DNA of 64,000 bases from Pseudobdellovibrionaceae bacterium (GCA_022843825.1 JALHMX010000004.1:108349-172348); one strand, 5' to 3'; shown: positions 34,913 through 43,954, counted from the stretch's first letter. Notes: generated from the letters alone by a model not told the origin. Numbers and translations are program-made.

Positions 34913-36718
34913 CTATTTCTTCCGTTTATAAAAGTAATACTGACGATACCACCAACGAGTTTTCTTCCACAGCGAGACAGCGTCTTCGTGCGGAAAGATA
35001 TTTACACGAAAGATAGAATAAGGGTTTTCTTCTATTAGTAGGCCACCGGTATCGGTATTAACCCCGTAATCATAGCCAGCCAACTCTGTACATTCTGCAG
35101 ACTCTTCGTCCGTATCACCGTAGGTATAGGCAAAACTAATAACTGGGTACCCAAATTCATTTTCTAAAAGTCTTTTAGACTCTGTTAACTCATACATCTT
35201 TTCTTTGCGATTCATTGCAGGCATTCTTTGGTGTTTGATGCCATGAGATCCTATAGTAAAATTAGTTTTGATCCATTGTTGCCGATTCTCAGCCGACACA
35301 ATATCGTGCTTATCTGCCGGATTGCTATCTTGGTAATCCCATTCATTGCTGGAGACGTTTTTATCAGCTAAAATAAAAATTTGCGCTTTCATGTTATATT
35401 TTTTTAATAAAGCGTCGGCATTACTTATATTGTCTTCATAGCCATCATCGAAAGTTAAAATCAAAGGGTGGCGCGGAAACGTAGACCAGTCTTTAAGACC
35501 TTTGCGAAATAAAGAAAGATCATCAAATGTTAAGGTAGTTAAACCTGATTTTTTGAAAAACTGCAGATGTTTTTCAAAGTTATCTTTGTTAACAAAAACC
35601 TTATGTTGAGATTTTAAATCTTGATCTGGCACCTTATGATACATAAGAATTGGTATCCATAAGTTGTAATTTATAAGAAAATAAGCGGATTCGTAAATAC
35701 GTTCTATTTTTTTTGAAATAACTGGTAATGAATAAGTTTCTTGAATAGTTTTCGATAAAGATAAATAATCGACTGATTGTGATAGCCAAAGTTCAATATC
35801 TTTATATGCTTGAGTGGCATTAAAAGTGGGTAAGTTGAAATTGGATCCGATGTCGCCAAAATTAGTGCTAGCCGCATCAGACAAATTCATTTCGGTGATC
35901 AAACCTATATATTGTGATTCTCCAAAAGCAATGCAGGGTACGGCTGACATCAGTGCTTCCATGCTGACCCGACCTGATCCTACGATAAGGTCAAATCTCT
36001 GTAATATCTGCGAATTAAGGCCCGTGTGAGATTCTGATTTAAGCGGAGTTATTGTTTTTAAGATTAAAGGGTCTCCACCAATAAGGGTAATTTCAAAAGC
36101 TATACTTTTTTGTTTTAAAATTTCAGAGAATTTCTCTATAAAAACTTCTGTTCGGTGTTTTTTGGGGCCAGAGGTGCGACCAATAATTGCAATACTTAAT
36201 GGTTTGCTTGTGTCTAATATTTTCTGAGTAGATGCAAAAAACTTTCGGTGATCAATAGGATTGGCGATGGTTTTAATTCTTCGGGCATTATATTTAAATT
36301 CATTTTTAAGTTGATCCGCTATTTTATCACAAACAGGCACTATAAAATCACCATATTGATTAAACCATTTCTTAGAGAAAGAAATATGCTGGCGGCCATG
36401 GACGCTTGAAACAACTGCAATTTTTAATCCAAGTCGCGCATAAAAAACCAGTTTTACGGCGGCTCTAGAGTGAGTATGAACGACATGTATTTTATTTTGC
36501 TGCAAAAAATTTCTTAAAAACAGAACTGATTTCCCAAACTCTATGATTGAAGTTGTTTCAACAGGTAAAGATATTTGCTGGGCAAGATTAGTCTTAAAAA
36601 AGCCATTAGAAATCTGAAAGACGCGATGACCGGATGATATTTGTTGATCAATCAAGGTCGAGGCATAGACTTCGGCGCCAGTAAGCTCTTTTTGTGAAAG
36701 TAAATGCAGGATATTCAC
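34913..36718 (-). CDS. Glycosyltransferase-polysaccharide deacetylase fusion
   Basis: 601 residues. N-terminal part (1-345) is a GT4-like glycosyltransferase: ELTGAEVYAS, HVVHTHSRAAVKLVFYA, ANPIDHRKF, and the nucleotide-sugar region GSGRVSMEALMSAVPCIAFGES. The C-terminal part (about 355-590) is a NodB/CE4 deacetylase: ILMYHKV, LTFDDGYED (motif 1, 422-429), SHGIKH (His492/His496 zinc ligands) and SFAYTYGD. No signal peptide is visible, so it may face the cytoplasm or be exported otherwise. The gene is 5 bases from the PLP gene upstream and thus cotranscribed. Fusing the two activities in one chain is unusual. Confidence 0.78.
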   Translation of the reverse strand: MNILHLLSQKELTGAEVYASTLIDQQISSGHRVFQISNGFFKTNLAQQISLPVETTSIIEFGKSVLFLRNFLQQNKIHVVHTHSRAAVKLVFYARLGLKIAVVSSVHGRQHISFSKKWFNQYGDFIVPVCDKIADQLKNEFKYNARRIKTIANPIDHRKFFASTQKILDTSKPLSIAIIGRTSGPKKHRTEVFIEKFSEILKQKSIAFEITLIGGDPLILKTITPLKSESHTGLNSQILQRFDLIVGSGRVSMEALMSAVPCIAFGESQYIGLITEMNLSDAASTNFGDIGSNFNLPTFNATQAYKDIELWLSQSVDYLSLSKTIQETYSLPVISKKIERIYESAYFLINYNLWIPILMYHKVPDQDLKSQHKVFVNKDNFEKHLQFFKKSGLTTLTFDDLSLFRKGLKDWSTFPRHPLILTFDDGYEDNISNADALLKKYNMKAQIFILADKNVSSNEWDYQDSNPADKHDIVSAENRQQWIKTNFTIGSHGIKHQRMPAMNRKEKMYELTESKRLLENEFGYPVISFAYTYGDTDEESAECTELAGYDYGVNTDTGGLLIEENPYSIFRVNIFPHEDAVSLWKKTRWWYRQYYFYKRKK

Positions 36719-36723
36719 TTCAG

Positions 36724-37935
36724 TTATCCAATAACTTGACGATAGGCTTTTAAAAAGCGTTCAAATAAAATTTCATTGTTTCCTACGTAACCTATGCTCA
36801 GTCGTAGAAGACCCTTAGAAAGCTTCATGGTCTTTTGATCATCTTCACTAATTTCGCTAGAGGTCGTTATTGCTGGTACGGTCATAAGAGTACGCGAAAA
36901 ACCCAAAGAGACCGCATAAAGTCCAAATTTTTCATTTTGTAATTTTTGTGCTAGTTTCATGGCCTTGTCCGCAGATTCAATTTGTAGCGCTACCATAGCA
37001 CCATATCCAAATCCAGGATTAAGTTTTTGTTTGTATTCCTGATGTTGTGGATGACTTTTTAATCCTGGATATATAACCGGTATATTATTTTTTTCTAAGC
37101 TTTGAGCGAAATAAAGTGCGGCTTCAGAGTGAGCCTTTACTCGAAGAGATAAGTGATCAAGTCGCAAATACAATTCGTGTGCAAGACGGGCATCCATGAT
37201 TGGGCCCTTTAACATCACTGTTCCAGTATTAACATCGATGAGACTAGAAATAAATTTTTGAGAACTGCAAATTACACCCGCTATCATATCAGAGGCGCCA
37301 GAAATAAACTTAGTGCATGAGTGCACCACAACATCAGCGCCTAATTCAGCAGGTGTCACTAAGAACGGAGCAAAAGTATTATCTATAATAAGTGTAAGGC
37401 CATGTTTTTTAGCTAGACCAGACAGCGATTTAATATCACTTAAGTTAAGTAAAGGATTACTTATGGTTTCGGCGTACAAGATTTTGGTGTTAGAGTTAAT
37501 TTTACTTTCGATAGCTTTAAGATCATTAATATCTACAAAATGAGTTTTAATATTTTGTTTAGGAAAAATATTTTTAAATAAAGCATAGGTTCCCCCATAG
37601 ACGGTCATGGAACTAATGATTTCTCCACCGTTAGGCATAAGTTGTTCAATGCTGCAGGCAATAGCCGCCATACCTGAAGAGACTCCTAATGCGCTTTCGG
37701 TATTTTCAAGCGCGGCTACTTTGCTGGAAAACATATTTACAGTCGGATTTGAATGACGACTATAAAGATAACATCCTTCTTTTTCGCCTGAAAAAGTTTT
37801 TTCCATATCTTTAGGATTTAGAAAAGTAGAGGTTGCTGCTAAATCAATAGCCGGTATAACTCCGCCTTCTTCTCCAAAGTGCTGCAGATCCCGAAGTCTT
37901 TGTTCTGGATTTTTTTGAGAGGTGTTAGCATCCAT
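36724..37935 (-). CDS. PLP-dependent Cys/Met metabolism lyase
   Basis: Fold-type I PLP enzyme of the cystathionine gamma-synthase / methionine gamma-lyase family, 403 residues from ATG 37935 (GGAG site). A start at 38010 would overlap the helicase gene and is rejected. The PLP Lys is K209 in HSCTKFISG. YSRHSNPTVN near residue 58 is the family's phosphate-binding region, and VYGGTYALF is conserved. The substrate (methionine, cystathionine, homocysteine) is not decidable by eye. First gene of the operon with the glycosyltransferase-deacetylase; it lies immediately after the helicase. Confidence 0.88.
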   Translation of the reverse strand: MDANTSQKNPEQRLRDLQHFGEEGGVIPAIDLAATSTFLNPKDMEKTFSGEKEGCYLYSRHSNPTVNMFSSKVAALENTESALGVSSGMAAIACSIEQLMPNGGEIISSMTVYGGTYALFKNIFPKQNIKTHFVDINDLKAIESKINSNTKILYAETISNPLLNLSDIKSLSGLAKKHGLTLIIDNTFAPFLVTPAELGADVVVHSCTKFISGASDMIAGVICSSQKFISSLIDVNTGTVMLKGPIMDARLAHELYLRLDHLSLRVKAHSEAALYFAQSLEKNNIPVIYPGLKSHPQHQEYKQKLNPGFGYGAMVALQIESADKAMKLAQKLQNEKFGLYAVSLGFSRTLMTVPAITTSSEISEDDQKTMKLSKGLLRLSIGYVGNNEILFERFLKAYRQVIG

Positions 37936-37960
37936 GGTAACTCCAATGAATAGGTCGTCT

Positions 37961-39256
37961 TTAACGGCGAGGTCTTTGTTGGCTTTGAACGCCCTTTTTT
38001 GAGCCTCCAAATACCTTTCTTAAACGCTTATATTTATTTTGCCTTTGTTGAGAATTCTGTTCAAGCTGCGCCTTGGCTTTACCCTTAGAAAGGACCTGAG
38101 CTTGTTCTACTTTGACAGAGTGGTAAGGGTGCTTTCTGTCTATATCGATTTTAAGCTTAATTGTCTTTTCAATATCCTGAATAAATGCTTTTTCTTCGAT
38201 ATCACAAAATGAAATAGCTATGCCTGCTGTACCGGCACGAGCAGTGCGGCCAATGCGGTGAACATAGTTTTCTGCGACATTTGGCACATCATAATTAATA
38301 ACATGGGTGATGTTATCGATATCTATGCCACGAGCTGCCACATCAGTAGCAATTAAGACCTGAATAGATCCCGACTTTAAATTATCTAATGCTCTTAAGC
38401 GCGCGTTCTGAGACTTGTTTCCATGGATGGCTTCACTGCGTACTTTATTTTTAGTAAGAACTTCGGATACACGATTTGCGCCATGCTTGGTTCTGGTGAA
38501 GACGATAACGCGTTTATACTCGGGCTTCAATAAGAGGTGTCTTAGTAAATCTCTTTTTTGGGAGGTCTCTACATACATTACAGACTGCGCAACTTTTTCT
38601 GCAGTGGTGGCAGGAGGAGCGACATCTACTCGTACAGGATTTATTAATATACTTTGCGCTAAGCTTTCAATCTCTTTGGGTAATGTGGCAGAAAACAAAA
38701 TAGTTTGGCGCGACCGCGGAAGCTCCGCAATAATCTTTTTGATGTCATGAATAAAACCCATATCTAACATGCGATCAGCTTCGTCCAATATAAAAGTTTC
38801 AACCATTTTCAATGTAACTTTATTTTGATGCATCAGATCTAATAGGCGACCAGGCGTAGCAATTAAGACGTCGGCACCTAGTTGTAAATCACGAATCTGT
38901 GGTCCAATAGAGACGCCGCCATAGGCCAAAACGATTTTGATTTTTGCACCTTGGCCATAGGTTTTAAAGTTTTCGTGGATTTGCACAGCTAATTCTCGTG
39001 TGGGTGTAAGTATCAGTGATTGAGCGTTTTTAGCAGGCGTAGTTTTTTTTCGTGTGACCAGTTTTTGAATAAGGGGTAAAGCAAATGCCGCTGTTTTTCC
39101 TGTGCCAGTTTGTGCACAGCCAATAAGGTCTTTGTTCTCTAGCAAATGGGGGATAGCAGCGACTTGAATTGGTGTTGGTTTTTCGTAACCAGTTTTTTTA
39201 ATTGCAGCTTGAATTTCAGACACAAAAGGGAAGTCAGTAAATAATTTATTTGTCAT
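37961..39256 (-). CDS. rhlE: DEAD-box RNA helicase, RhlE-like
   Basis: 431 residues. All helicase motifs are present: GCAQTGTGKT (Walker A), PTRELA, TPGRL, DEAD (DEADRMLDMGF), SAT, VARGID and HRIGRTARAG. The C-terminus is a short, basic, Gln/Lys-rich tail, as in RhlE. It unwinds RNA in ribosome assembly or decay. It precedes the PLP and glycosyltransferase genes on the same strand and may be cotranscribed with them (25-base gap). Confidence 0.9.
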   Translation of the reverse strand: MTNKLFTDFPFVSEIQAAIKKTGYEKPTPIQVAAIPHLLENKDLIGCAQTGTGKTAAFALPLIQKLVTRKKTTPAKNAQSLILTPTRELAVQIHENFKTYGQGAKIKIVLAYGGVSIGPQIRDLQLGADVLIATPGRLLDLMHQNKVTLKMVETFILDEADRMLDMGFIHDIKKIIAELPRSRQTILFSATLPKEIESLAQSILINPVRVDVAPPATTAEKVAQSVMYVETSQKRDLLRHLLLKPEYKRVIVFTRTKHGANRVSEVLTKNKVRSEAIHGNKSQNARLRALDNLKSGSIQVLIATDVAARGIDIDNITHVINYDVPNVAENYVHRIGRTARAGTAGIAISFCDIEEKAFIQDIEKTIKLKIDIDRKHPYHSVKVEQAQVLSKGKAKAQLEQNSQQRQNKYKRLRKVFGGSKKGVQSQQRPRR

Positions 39257-39301
39257 TATGGGGTGACTTTCGTATTAATTGTGTCAGAGTGCAATATAAA
39301 T

Positions 39302-39766
39302 ATGACTAGCCACACAATCGCTGCCAAAGCTCAGAAAATAATTCAGGATTTTTCAAAACTTAAATCGATGAACAATCAAGAAACTGATTGGGAGTTAAAG
39401 TATGAAAAAATTATCGAACTTGGTAAAAAATGGCCAGGTCTGCCTGATGAGTTTAAAATTGATGATCTAAAGGTTAAGGGTTGTCAGTCTCAGGTGTGGT
39501 TAAAGGCAGAACTTCAGTCAGATGGAAAAGTCCGGTTCCTTGGTGATAGTGATGCTATCCTTGTACGTGGCTTAGTGGCTCTTATACTTACTGTGTACGA
39601 TAATGAAACACCAGAAGATATAATCTCTTTTGAGCCCCTCTTTTTAAAGTCAATTGGATTGGATACAGGTCTCAGTCCGAGCCGTTCAAATGGTCTATAT
39701 TCAATGATCAAACAGGTGAAATATTACGCATTGGGCTTTAATTTTCTTAAAAATAAGCCGAAATAA
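39302..39766 (+). CDS. sufE: Cysteine desulfuration protein SufE
   Basis: Accepts sulfur from SufS cysteine desulfurase and hands it to the SufBCD scaffold in Fe-S cluster assembly. 154 residues from ATG 39302 (the GTG at 39263 adds a non-conserved leader). Cys61 in VKGCQSQVW is the acceptor residue. LGKKWPGLPDEFK and GDSDAILVRGL are typical. Other Suf genes are not in the window. Divergent from the RhlE helicase with a 45-base gap. It supplies the clusters expected for QueG, TrpRS and the radical SAM protein. Confidence 0.92.
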   Translation: MTSHTIAAKAQKIIQDFSKLKSMNNQETDWELKYEKIIELGKKWPGLPDEFKIDDLKVKGCQSQVWLKAELQSDGKVRFLGDSDAILVRGLVALILTVYDNETPEDIISFEPLFLKSIGLDTGLSPSRSNGLYSMIKQVKYYALGFNFLKNKPK

Positions 39767-39815
39767 TGATTTTAGGGTTGCGCGTATTTGATCGGGCTGC
39801 CTAGAATGGAGGGAT

Positions 39816-40289
39816 ATGAAAAGAACAGTCTTATTCTCATTGTTGTTGTTGCTTATTATTCCTGCAGCAGAAGCGCGGATTGTGTACCGAAAAGTCAAAG
39901 AACCACCTAAGGTTTGTGGAATAATGAAAGAAGACCCGTATCTTTCAAAAGAAGAAAAAATAGTTTATGGAACACTAAAGTATAGTGTGGTTATTGAAGA
40001 AAAAGTCAGTCTTATAAGCGACTTAGGCAAGAAGAAGTGTCAGTGGAATATTGATGACTTTGCCGCCTATGGCGAAGTAGAGAGCTTTAGTTTTTACATA
40101 GATGAGTACAAAAACTATTTGTACCCATTCGTTAAAAATGTTCAGAATAACAGCTACACTATGTTAAAAATCGCGTTAGCTTCATGCCAGGTAGAGGATA
40201 TGCTGGTTAATGAAAAGCTTGAGCTGCCTAAGTGCGATAAGCCAGCACCAAAAAGTAGACCTAAGAAAAGACGCATAGCTCGTTCTTAA
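39816..40289 (+). CDS. Small secreted protein
   Basis: 157 residues with a signal peptide (1-20, cleavage after AEA). The mature part has four cysteines (in PKVCGIM, KKKCQWN, ASCQVE and LPKCDK) that can form two disulfides, and a basic Lys/Arg/Pro-rich tail (PAPKSRPKKRR). A ribosome site (GGAGG) precedes the start at 39816. No family is recognised. It ends at a TAA that is also the start of a REP-like element. Confidence 0.68.
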   Translation: MKRTVLFSLLLLLIIPAAEARIVYRKVKEPPKVCGIMKEDPYLSKEEKIVYGTLKYSVVIEEKVSLISDLGKKKCQWNIDDFAAYGEVESFSFYIDEYKNYLYPFVKNVQNNSYTMLKIALASCQVEDMLVNEKLELPKCDKPAPKSRPKKRRIARS

Positions 40290-40310
40290 AAGGGTCAGGC
40301 TCCCTTTCTG
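40288..40310. repeat. REP-like palindromic element, copy 3
   Basis: AAAAGGGTCAGGCTCCCTTT overlaps the stop codon of the secreted gene and folds as AAAGGG (40289-40294), loop TCAGGCT, CCCTTT (40302-40307). It has the same core as copies 1 and 2 but is a single unit, not a pair. Confidence 0.7.
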
Positions 40311-40321
40311 TAAGCGGAGCA

Positions 40322-41404
40322 TCAATAGCGACTTAACCCAAGCATAGAAAAAAGTTTAGCTATATCTACAGTCGGATAGGCCATCGTTAAACAATGGATA
40401 GATCCATACCATCGATCTGACATGTATGAAGAGGGAATCCCTATAACTTTATAACCTTCAGCTTCATAGACCTCTTTGGCGGCAGTATCTAAAGCTGGAT
40501 CATCATATGTAGGCATAAAGACTGTTCCATTTAAGATTGTTGAGTTGGCGTATGTACGGTACTTTCCATTGGCGCTTGGAAGCATCTTTACAGTATATCC
40601 TTTTCTTTCGAACAAATTTACGTACTTTTTTTGATTTGTAAGTACTGTTTTATTCGGAAGTAATTTAATAACCTCATCAACATCTCCAATTCCCGCCAAA
40701 TAATCTAACCGAGTAATACTTTTACAGCGAAAGGCCATTTGAAACGATAAGTCATCAAGTTTAAAGATCCGATCGCTATTTACAGCAAAACAATTTCCAT
40801 TTTCATCGGCCATAAGGTTGCCGCCCACATAAATAAAGTTATGCCGGCTGACTATACTCGTGTTAAGTGCTCCGAAAATAGTGTCATCTGCATTGTAAAA
40901 CCTAAAATATTTATGCGCCACCAGTTCAACATCTTTGCTGGTATTTTTATATACCGCTATAGGGTATGAATCTCGGCTCCATTTAGTGTCGCCTATATTA
41001 TTGCCGACGGCGACAATCAGACGCTCTTCATCGATCCACTGAAGAAAGTAGTTTTTTACATTATCAGCATAAGCCTCTTCTGTGACGACGATTAAGCTCA
41101 TTTCCGGGGGTAAGTTTTGCGCAAAAGCGCGGTGCATTCCATACATTTGATGAGCAGGGTCATAAACTCGACCTTCGATGAGCAGATACTTAAAATTTTC
41201 GGTTTCGGAAGTGATCTGTGAGTCTGTAGGAAGTGGAACTGATCTTCTGCTTCGTTTTTTTATATACTGAGTATTAACTTCTAAAGCTCGCTGATACTCC
41301 TGCGGGGTGTGCAGCTTAGTCGTAGAATTATTCGCTTGTGAGAATGGGACTATACTTAAGATTAAAAAAAAGACGATGGTAACTTTAGATATCGTTCGAT
41401 CCAT
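40322..41404 (-). CDS. Secreted agmatine-deiminase-like protein, altered catalytic site
   Basis: 360 residues with a signal peptide (cleavage near SQA, residue 24). The guanidino-modifying fold is recognisable: WSRDSYP (Asp145), GGNLMADENG (about 194-203), RTYANS (Asn287), MPTYDDPALD and GSIHCLT with the nucleophile Cys338. In agmatine deiminases the third conserved block is GHxD, with a catalytic His; here it reads GDVDE (240-244), so the His appears replaced by Asp. The enzyme may thus be inactive or use a different mechanism. It is divergent from a cytoplasmic DDAH-like enzyme of the same superfamily (90 bases apart). Confidence 0.7.
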   Translation of the reverse strand: MDRTISKVTIVFFLILSIVPFSQANNSTTKLHTPQEYQRALEVNTQYIKKRSRRSVPLPTDSQITSETENFKYLLIEGRVYDPAHQMYGMHRAFAQNLPPEMSLIVVTEEAYADNVKNYFLQWIDEERLIVAVGNNIGDTKWSRDSYPIAVYKNTSKDVELVAHKYFRFYNADDTIFGALNTSIVSRHNFIYVGGNLMADENGNCFAVNSDRIFKLDDLSFQMAFRCKSITRLDYLAGIGDVDEVIKLLPNKTVLTNQKKYVNLFERKGYTVKMLPSANGKYRTYANSTILNGTVFMPTYDDPALDTAAKEVYEAEGYKVIGIPSSYMSDRWYGSIHCLTMAYPTVDIAKLFSMLGLSRY

Positions 41405-41494
41405 GAATGACTCCTGAGTAGTAATTTTATATGTGCTTTTAGTCTTAACGAGTTAGCTCTTGTAGTCCACCGAAATTGCATTCTAATATAAGCT

Positions 41495-42349
41495 ATGACT
41501 CACGCAGCAAATACAACAGATGTTCTTATGGTAGATCCTCGATATTATAATATTGAATATGCAATCAATCCATTTATGACAGATGCCAATGGTAACTTAA
41601 ATCAAGTAAATCAGTTAAATGCCTTGAATCAGTGGAAAAATCTTAAACTTATTTTTGAGCAAATAGGGGTTAATGTTTACGTCTTACAGGGGGAGCCCTC
41701 TTTTCCAGATATGGTTTTTTGTGCAAATCAAGCTTTTCCGTTTCTGAATTATGTAACTCAAGAAAAAAGTGTGTTGTTAAGTAATATGCGTGCAGACCAG
41801 CGAAAAGGAGAGGTTTCTTTTTTTAAAGAATGGTTTCAAAAAAATAATTATCAGATTTATACGCTGGAAGATAAAAAATATTCTTTCGAAGCCAACGGGG
41901 ACTTAATTCCAGTGCCTGGAACTAATAAATACTGGGGCGGAGTAGGGCCGCGTACGGACGAGCAGGTCTATCAAGAGATTCAAATTAGATTTCATTTAGA
42001 TATAGAAACACTTCATTTAGTCCATTCACACTTTTATCACTTAGATACATGTTTTTTTGTGGTCAACCAAGATATCTGTGCTTACGTTAAACAGGCTTTT
42101 CCTCAGGAAGATGTAGAAAAAATTAGAAAACATTTCGTAAGCCCTATAGAAATTCCTATTGATGAAGCAATAAAGTTTTTTGCAGGGAACGCATTTTCGC
42201 CAGATGGTAAGAACGTCGTTATGCAACCAGGCGCACTAGTTACAAAGCGTCGTTTAGAAAACTTAGGATTACGGGTGCATGAAGCAGACACATCAGAATA
42301 TATGAAATCTGGAGGCTCTGTCTTTTGTATGAAATTGGCGCTGCCTTAG
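41495..42349 (+). CDS. Dimethylarginine dimethylaminohydrolase / amidinotransferase family protein
   Basis: 284 residues, no signal peptide. Catalytic set: PDMVFCANQ (Asp72), FEANGD (Glu132), FYHLDTCF (His182) and SGGSVFC with nucleophile Cys278. These match DDAH and arginine-deiminase type enzymes, which hydrolyse guanidino groups to citrulline plus an amine or ammonia. Which substrate (arginine, methylated arginine) is not decidable. Next to the secreted agmatine-deiminase-like gene, on the opposite strand, with a shared 90-base divergent region. No ribosome site is obvious. Confidence 0.8.
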   Translation: MTHAANTTDVLMVDPRYYNIEYAINPFMTDANGNLNQVNQLNALNQWKNLKLIFEQIGVNVYVLQGEPSFPDMVFCANQAFPFLNYVTQEKSVLLSNMRADQRKGEVSFFKEWFQKNNYQIYTLEDKKYSFEANGDLIPVPGTNKYWGGVGPRTDEQVYQEIQIRFHLDIETLHLVHSHFYHLDTCFFVVNQDICAYVKQAFPQEDVEKIRKHFVSPIEIPIDEAIKFFAGNAFSPDGKNVVMQPGALVTKRRLENLGLRVHEADTSEYMKSGGSVFCMKLALP

Positions 42350-42467
42350 TGTCAAACTATATACGTTCGTTTAAAGTAAAAAATTCACATATAGGATGGC
42401 TATAACGAATAGGCTGATTATAAAGGCGGTCTGAGTCTCGCATTTACTCTTCCTAAGAGGAGTGAAT

Positions 42468-43166
42468 ATGAATAAGTCTTTTTTACCCATTTTAATCTTA
42501 ATACCATCTTTGAGTTTTGGTTTATCCTCATATAGTACGCACTCTATGGAGTATATGGATGCTCTAGAATCAGTACCTCCGGTTGCTATAGAGGCTTATG
42601 ATATCGATGAAGATAATGATAACAACTTTATGTCTGTACCGAATGAAACAGCTGGGCTTTCAAAAGACTGCTGTCTATTTCCTATGAAGGTGAAAGCTAC
42701 GGATTCATACTCGGGGGCTAGTGCGGCTCAGAGAGCATTTAATGCCCGTCGTGATAATGGGGCTCGCCTTCATGCGGCGGCCGATTTATATCAATCACAG
42801 TATCAACCAGTCTACGCTATTGCCGATGGCACTATTCTAGAGGACCGTGAGCCTTTTTACTTAGGCACCAATGCAACAGTGATTGAACACACCGGAGGTT
42901 TTATAGTTCGATATGGAGAAATCGCCAGCAATAGCATAAAGCCATTGAAACTAAAAAAAGAAGTCGTTGCTGGACAATTGATTGGCTATATTAAAAAAGT
43001 AAATTCGAAAAAAGTCACTTCAGCCATGCTTCACTTCGAGTTATTTTCCGGCAAAGCCCAAGGCCCTTTAACAGTGAAAACGACGACTAAAAATAAATAT
43101 GGACGCAGGTCCGACCTTATGAATCCGACGACATATTTATTAGCTTGGGAAAAAACATTAAGATGA
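42468..43166 (+). CDS. Secreted M23/LytM-like domain protein, catalytic histidines replaced
   Basis: 232 residues from ATG 42468 (site AAGAGGAG; a GTG at 42462 is possible). Signal peptide of about 18 residues, then an acidic linker and an M23 domain. The zinc ligands are kept: RLHAAADL (His102, Asp106) and His189 in MLHFELF. The two catalytic-type His residues are not: YxH reads RYGE (149-151), and the first His of HxH is Met187. This is probably a peptidoglycan-binding or regulatory M23 rather than an active endopeptidase. Overlaps the next gene by ATGA. Confidence 0.75.
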   Translation: MNKSFLPILILIPSLSFGLSSYSTHSMEYMDALESVPPVAIEAYDIDEDNDNNFMSVPNETAGLSKDCCLFPMKVKATDSYSGASAAQRAFNARRDNGARLHAAADLYQSQYQPVYAIADGTILEDREPFYLGTNATVIEHTGGFIVRYGEIASNSIKPLKLKKEVVAGQLIGYIKKVNSKKVTSAMLHFELFSGKAQGPLTVKTTTKNKYGRRSDLMNPTTYLLAWEKTLR

Positions 43167-43954
43167 AAAAACTCATTGGGGTAGTTAGTCTGATTACTAT
43201 AGCACTAGGAGTGACGGCTTATCTTCCATCAGAGTCTCCCTCTGTAATGGAAGAGACTGAAGTTGTGGTATCAAAAAAGTCAGACAACTCAAGTCCAGCA
43301 AAATTGGAAACGACGGTGTCAAAAACAAGTTCTGTAGTTACTCAACAAGCTGTACCTGTAGCTGAAAGTAAAAAAGCGTTACCTATAGTTGTCGATCATG
43401 CCCGTTTCTCCCGTCACGATGAGCCTTTAACGGAACATGAATCACAAGCCATTACAGACATAACTAAGTCTTTATCAAAAGCGATCGCGCTGAATTTAAC
43501 ATCCCATCAGTTTATGGAAACAGTTCGTGATGCAATGAAGTTACAACCTAAGTTTATAGATAAAGGTACGACCTCGGTAGGATCAAGGGTGATTGTGCGA
43601 ACCCATAATTCATTAGAAGGTACTCGGTATATTCATGCACAATTTACTGGAGAAAAAAATAAAGCGGATTTCCTGCAGCATGCTTCTTTTCAAATACGAC
43701 CGGGTCCAGATTCTTTTTCTAAGGCGGTTGAAACTTTGAACCAAGTTTTACCTAAAAATAAAAAAATTAAAGAAGCATCTTCAGATTATATTTTATATAA
43801 TACGGGTGACGGTTATGTAGCTTGGGTAAAAGTAGCAAATAGCGATGATTTAAAATCAAACGACTATAATAAATCAGAAATTAAAGATGTCGGTGCAGTT
43901 ATAGTGACCATAGAGCAAGATATACACAGCATGGATGAAGAACATAATCACTAA
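43163..43954 (+). CDS. Membrane-anchored periplasmic protein of unknown function
   Basis: 263 residues from ATG 43163, which overlaps the stop of the M23-like gene (ATGA), so the two are translationally coupled. An upstream TTG start lies inside that gene. Residues 4-20 form one hydrophobic segment, probably an uncleaved anchor. A Ser/Lys/Val-rich linker (40-80) follows, then a folded domain from about 90. No family is recognised. Being coupled to the M23-like protein, it may be its partner at the cell wall. Its 3' end overlaps yebC by 4 bases. Confidence 0.6.
   Translation: MKKLIGVVSLITIALGVTAYLPSESPSVMEETEVVVSKKSDNSSPAKLETTVSKTSSVVTQQAVPVAESKKALPIVVDHARFSRHDEPLTEHESQAITDITKSLSKAIALNLTSHQFMETVRDAMKLQPKFIDKGTTSVGSRVIVRTHNSLEGTRYIHAQFTGEKNKADFLQHASFQIRPGPDSFSKAVETLNQVLPKNKKIKEASSDYILYNTGDGYVAWVKVANSDDLKSNDYNKSEIKDVGAVIVTIEQDIHSMDEEHNH

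Noticed and set aside
37936..38010. Upstream start for the PLP lyase at 38010
   Set aside because: Overlaps the helicase by 50 bases and lacks conservation; ATG 37935 has a GGAG site.
40322..41404. Plain functional agmatine deiminase
   Set aside because: The catalytic His position appears to be Asp and the protein is exported, so a specific enzymatic name is not justified.
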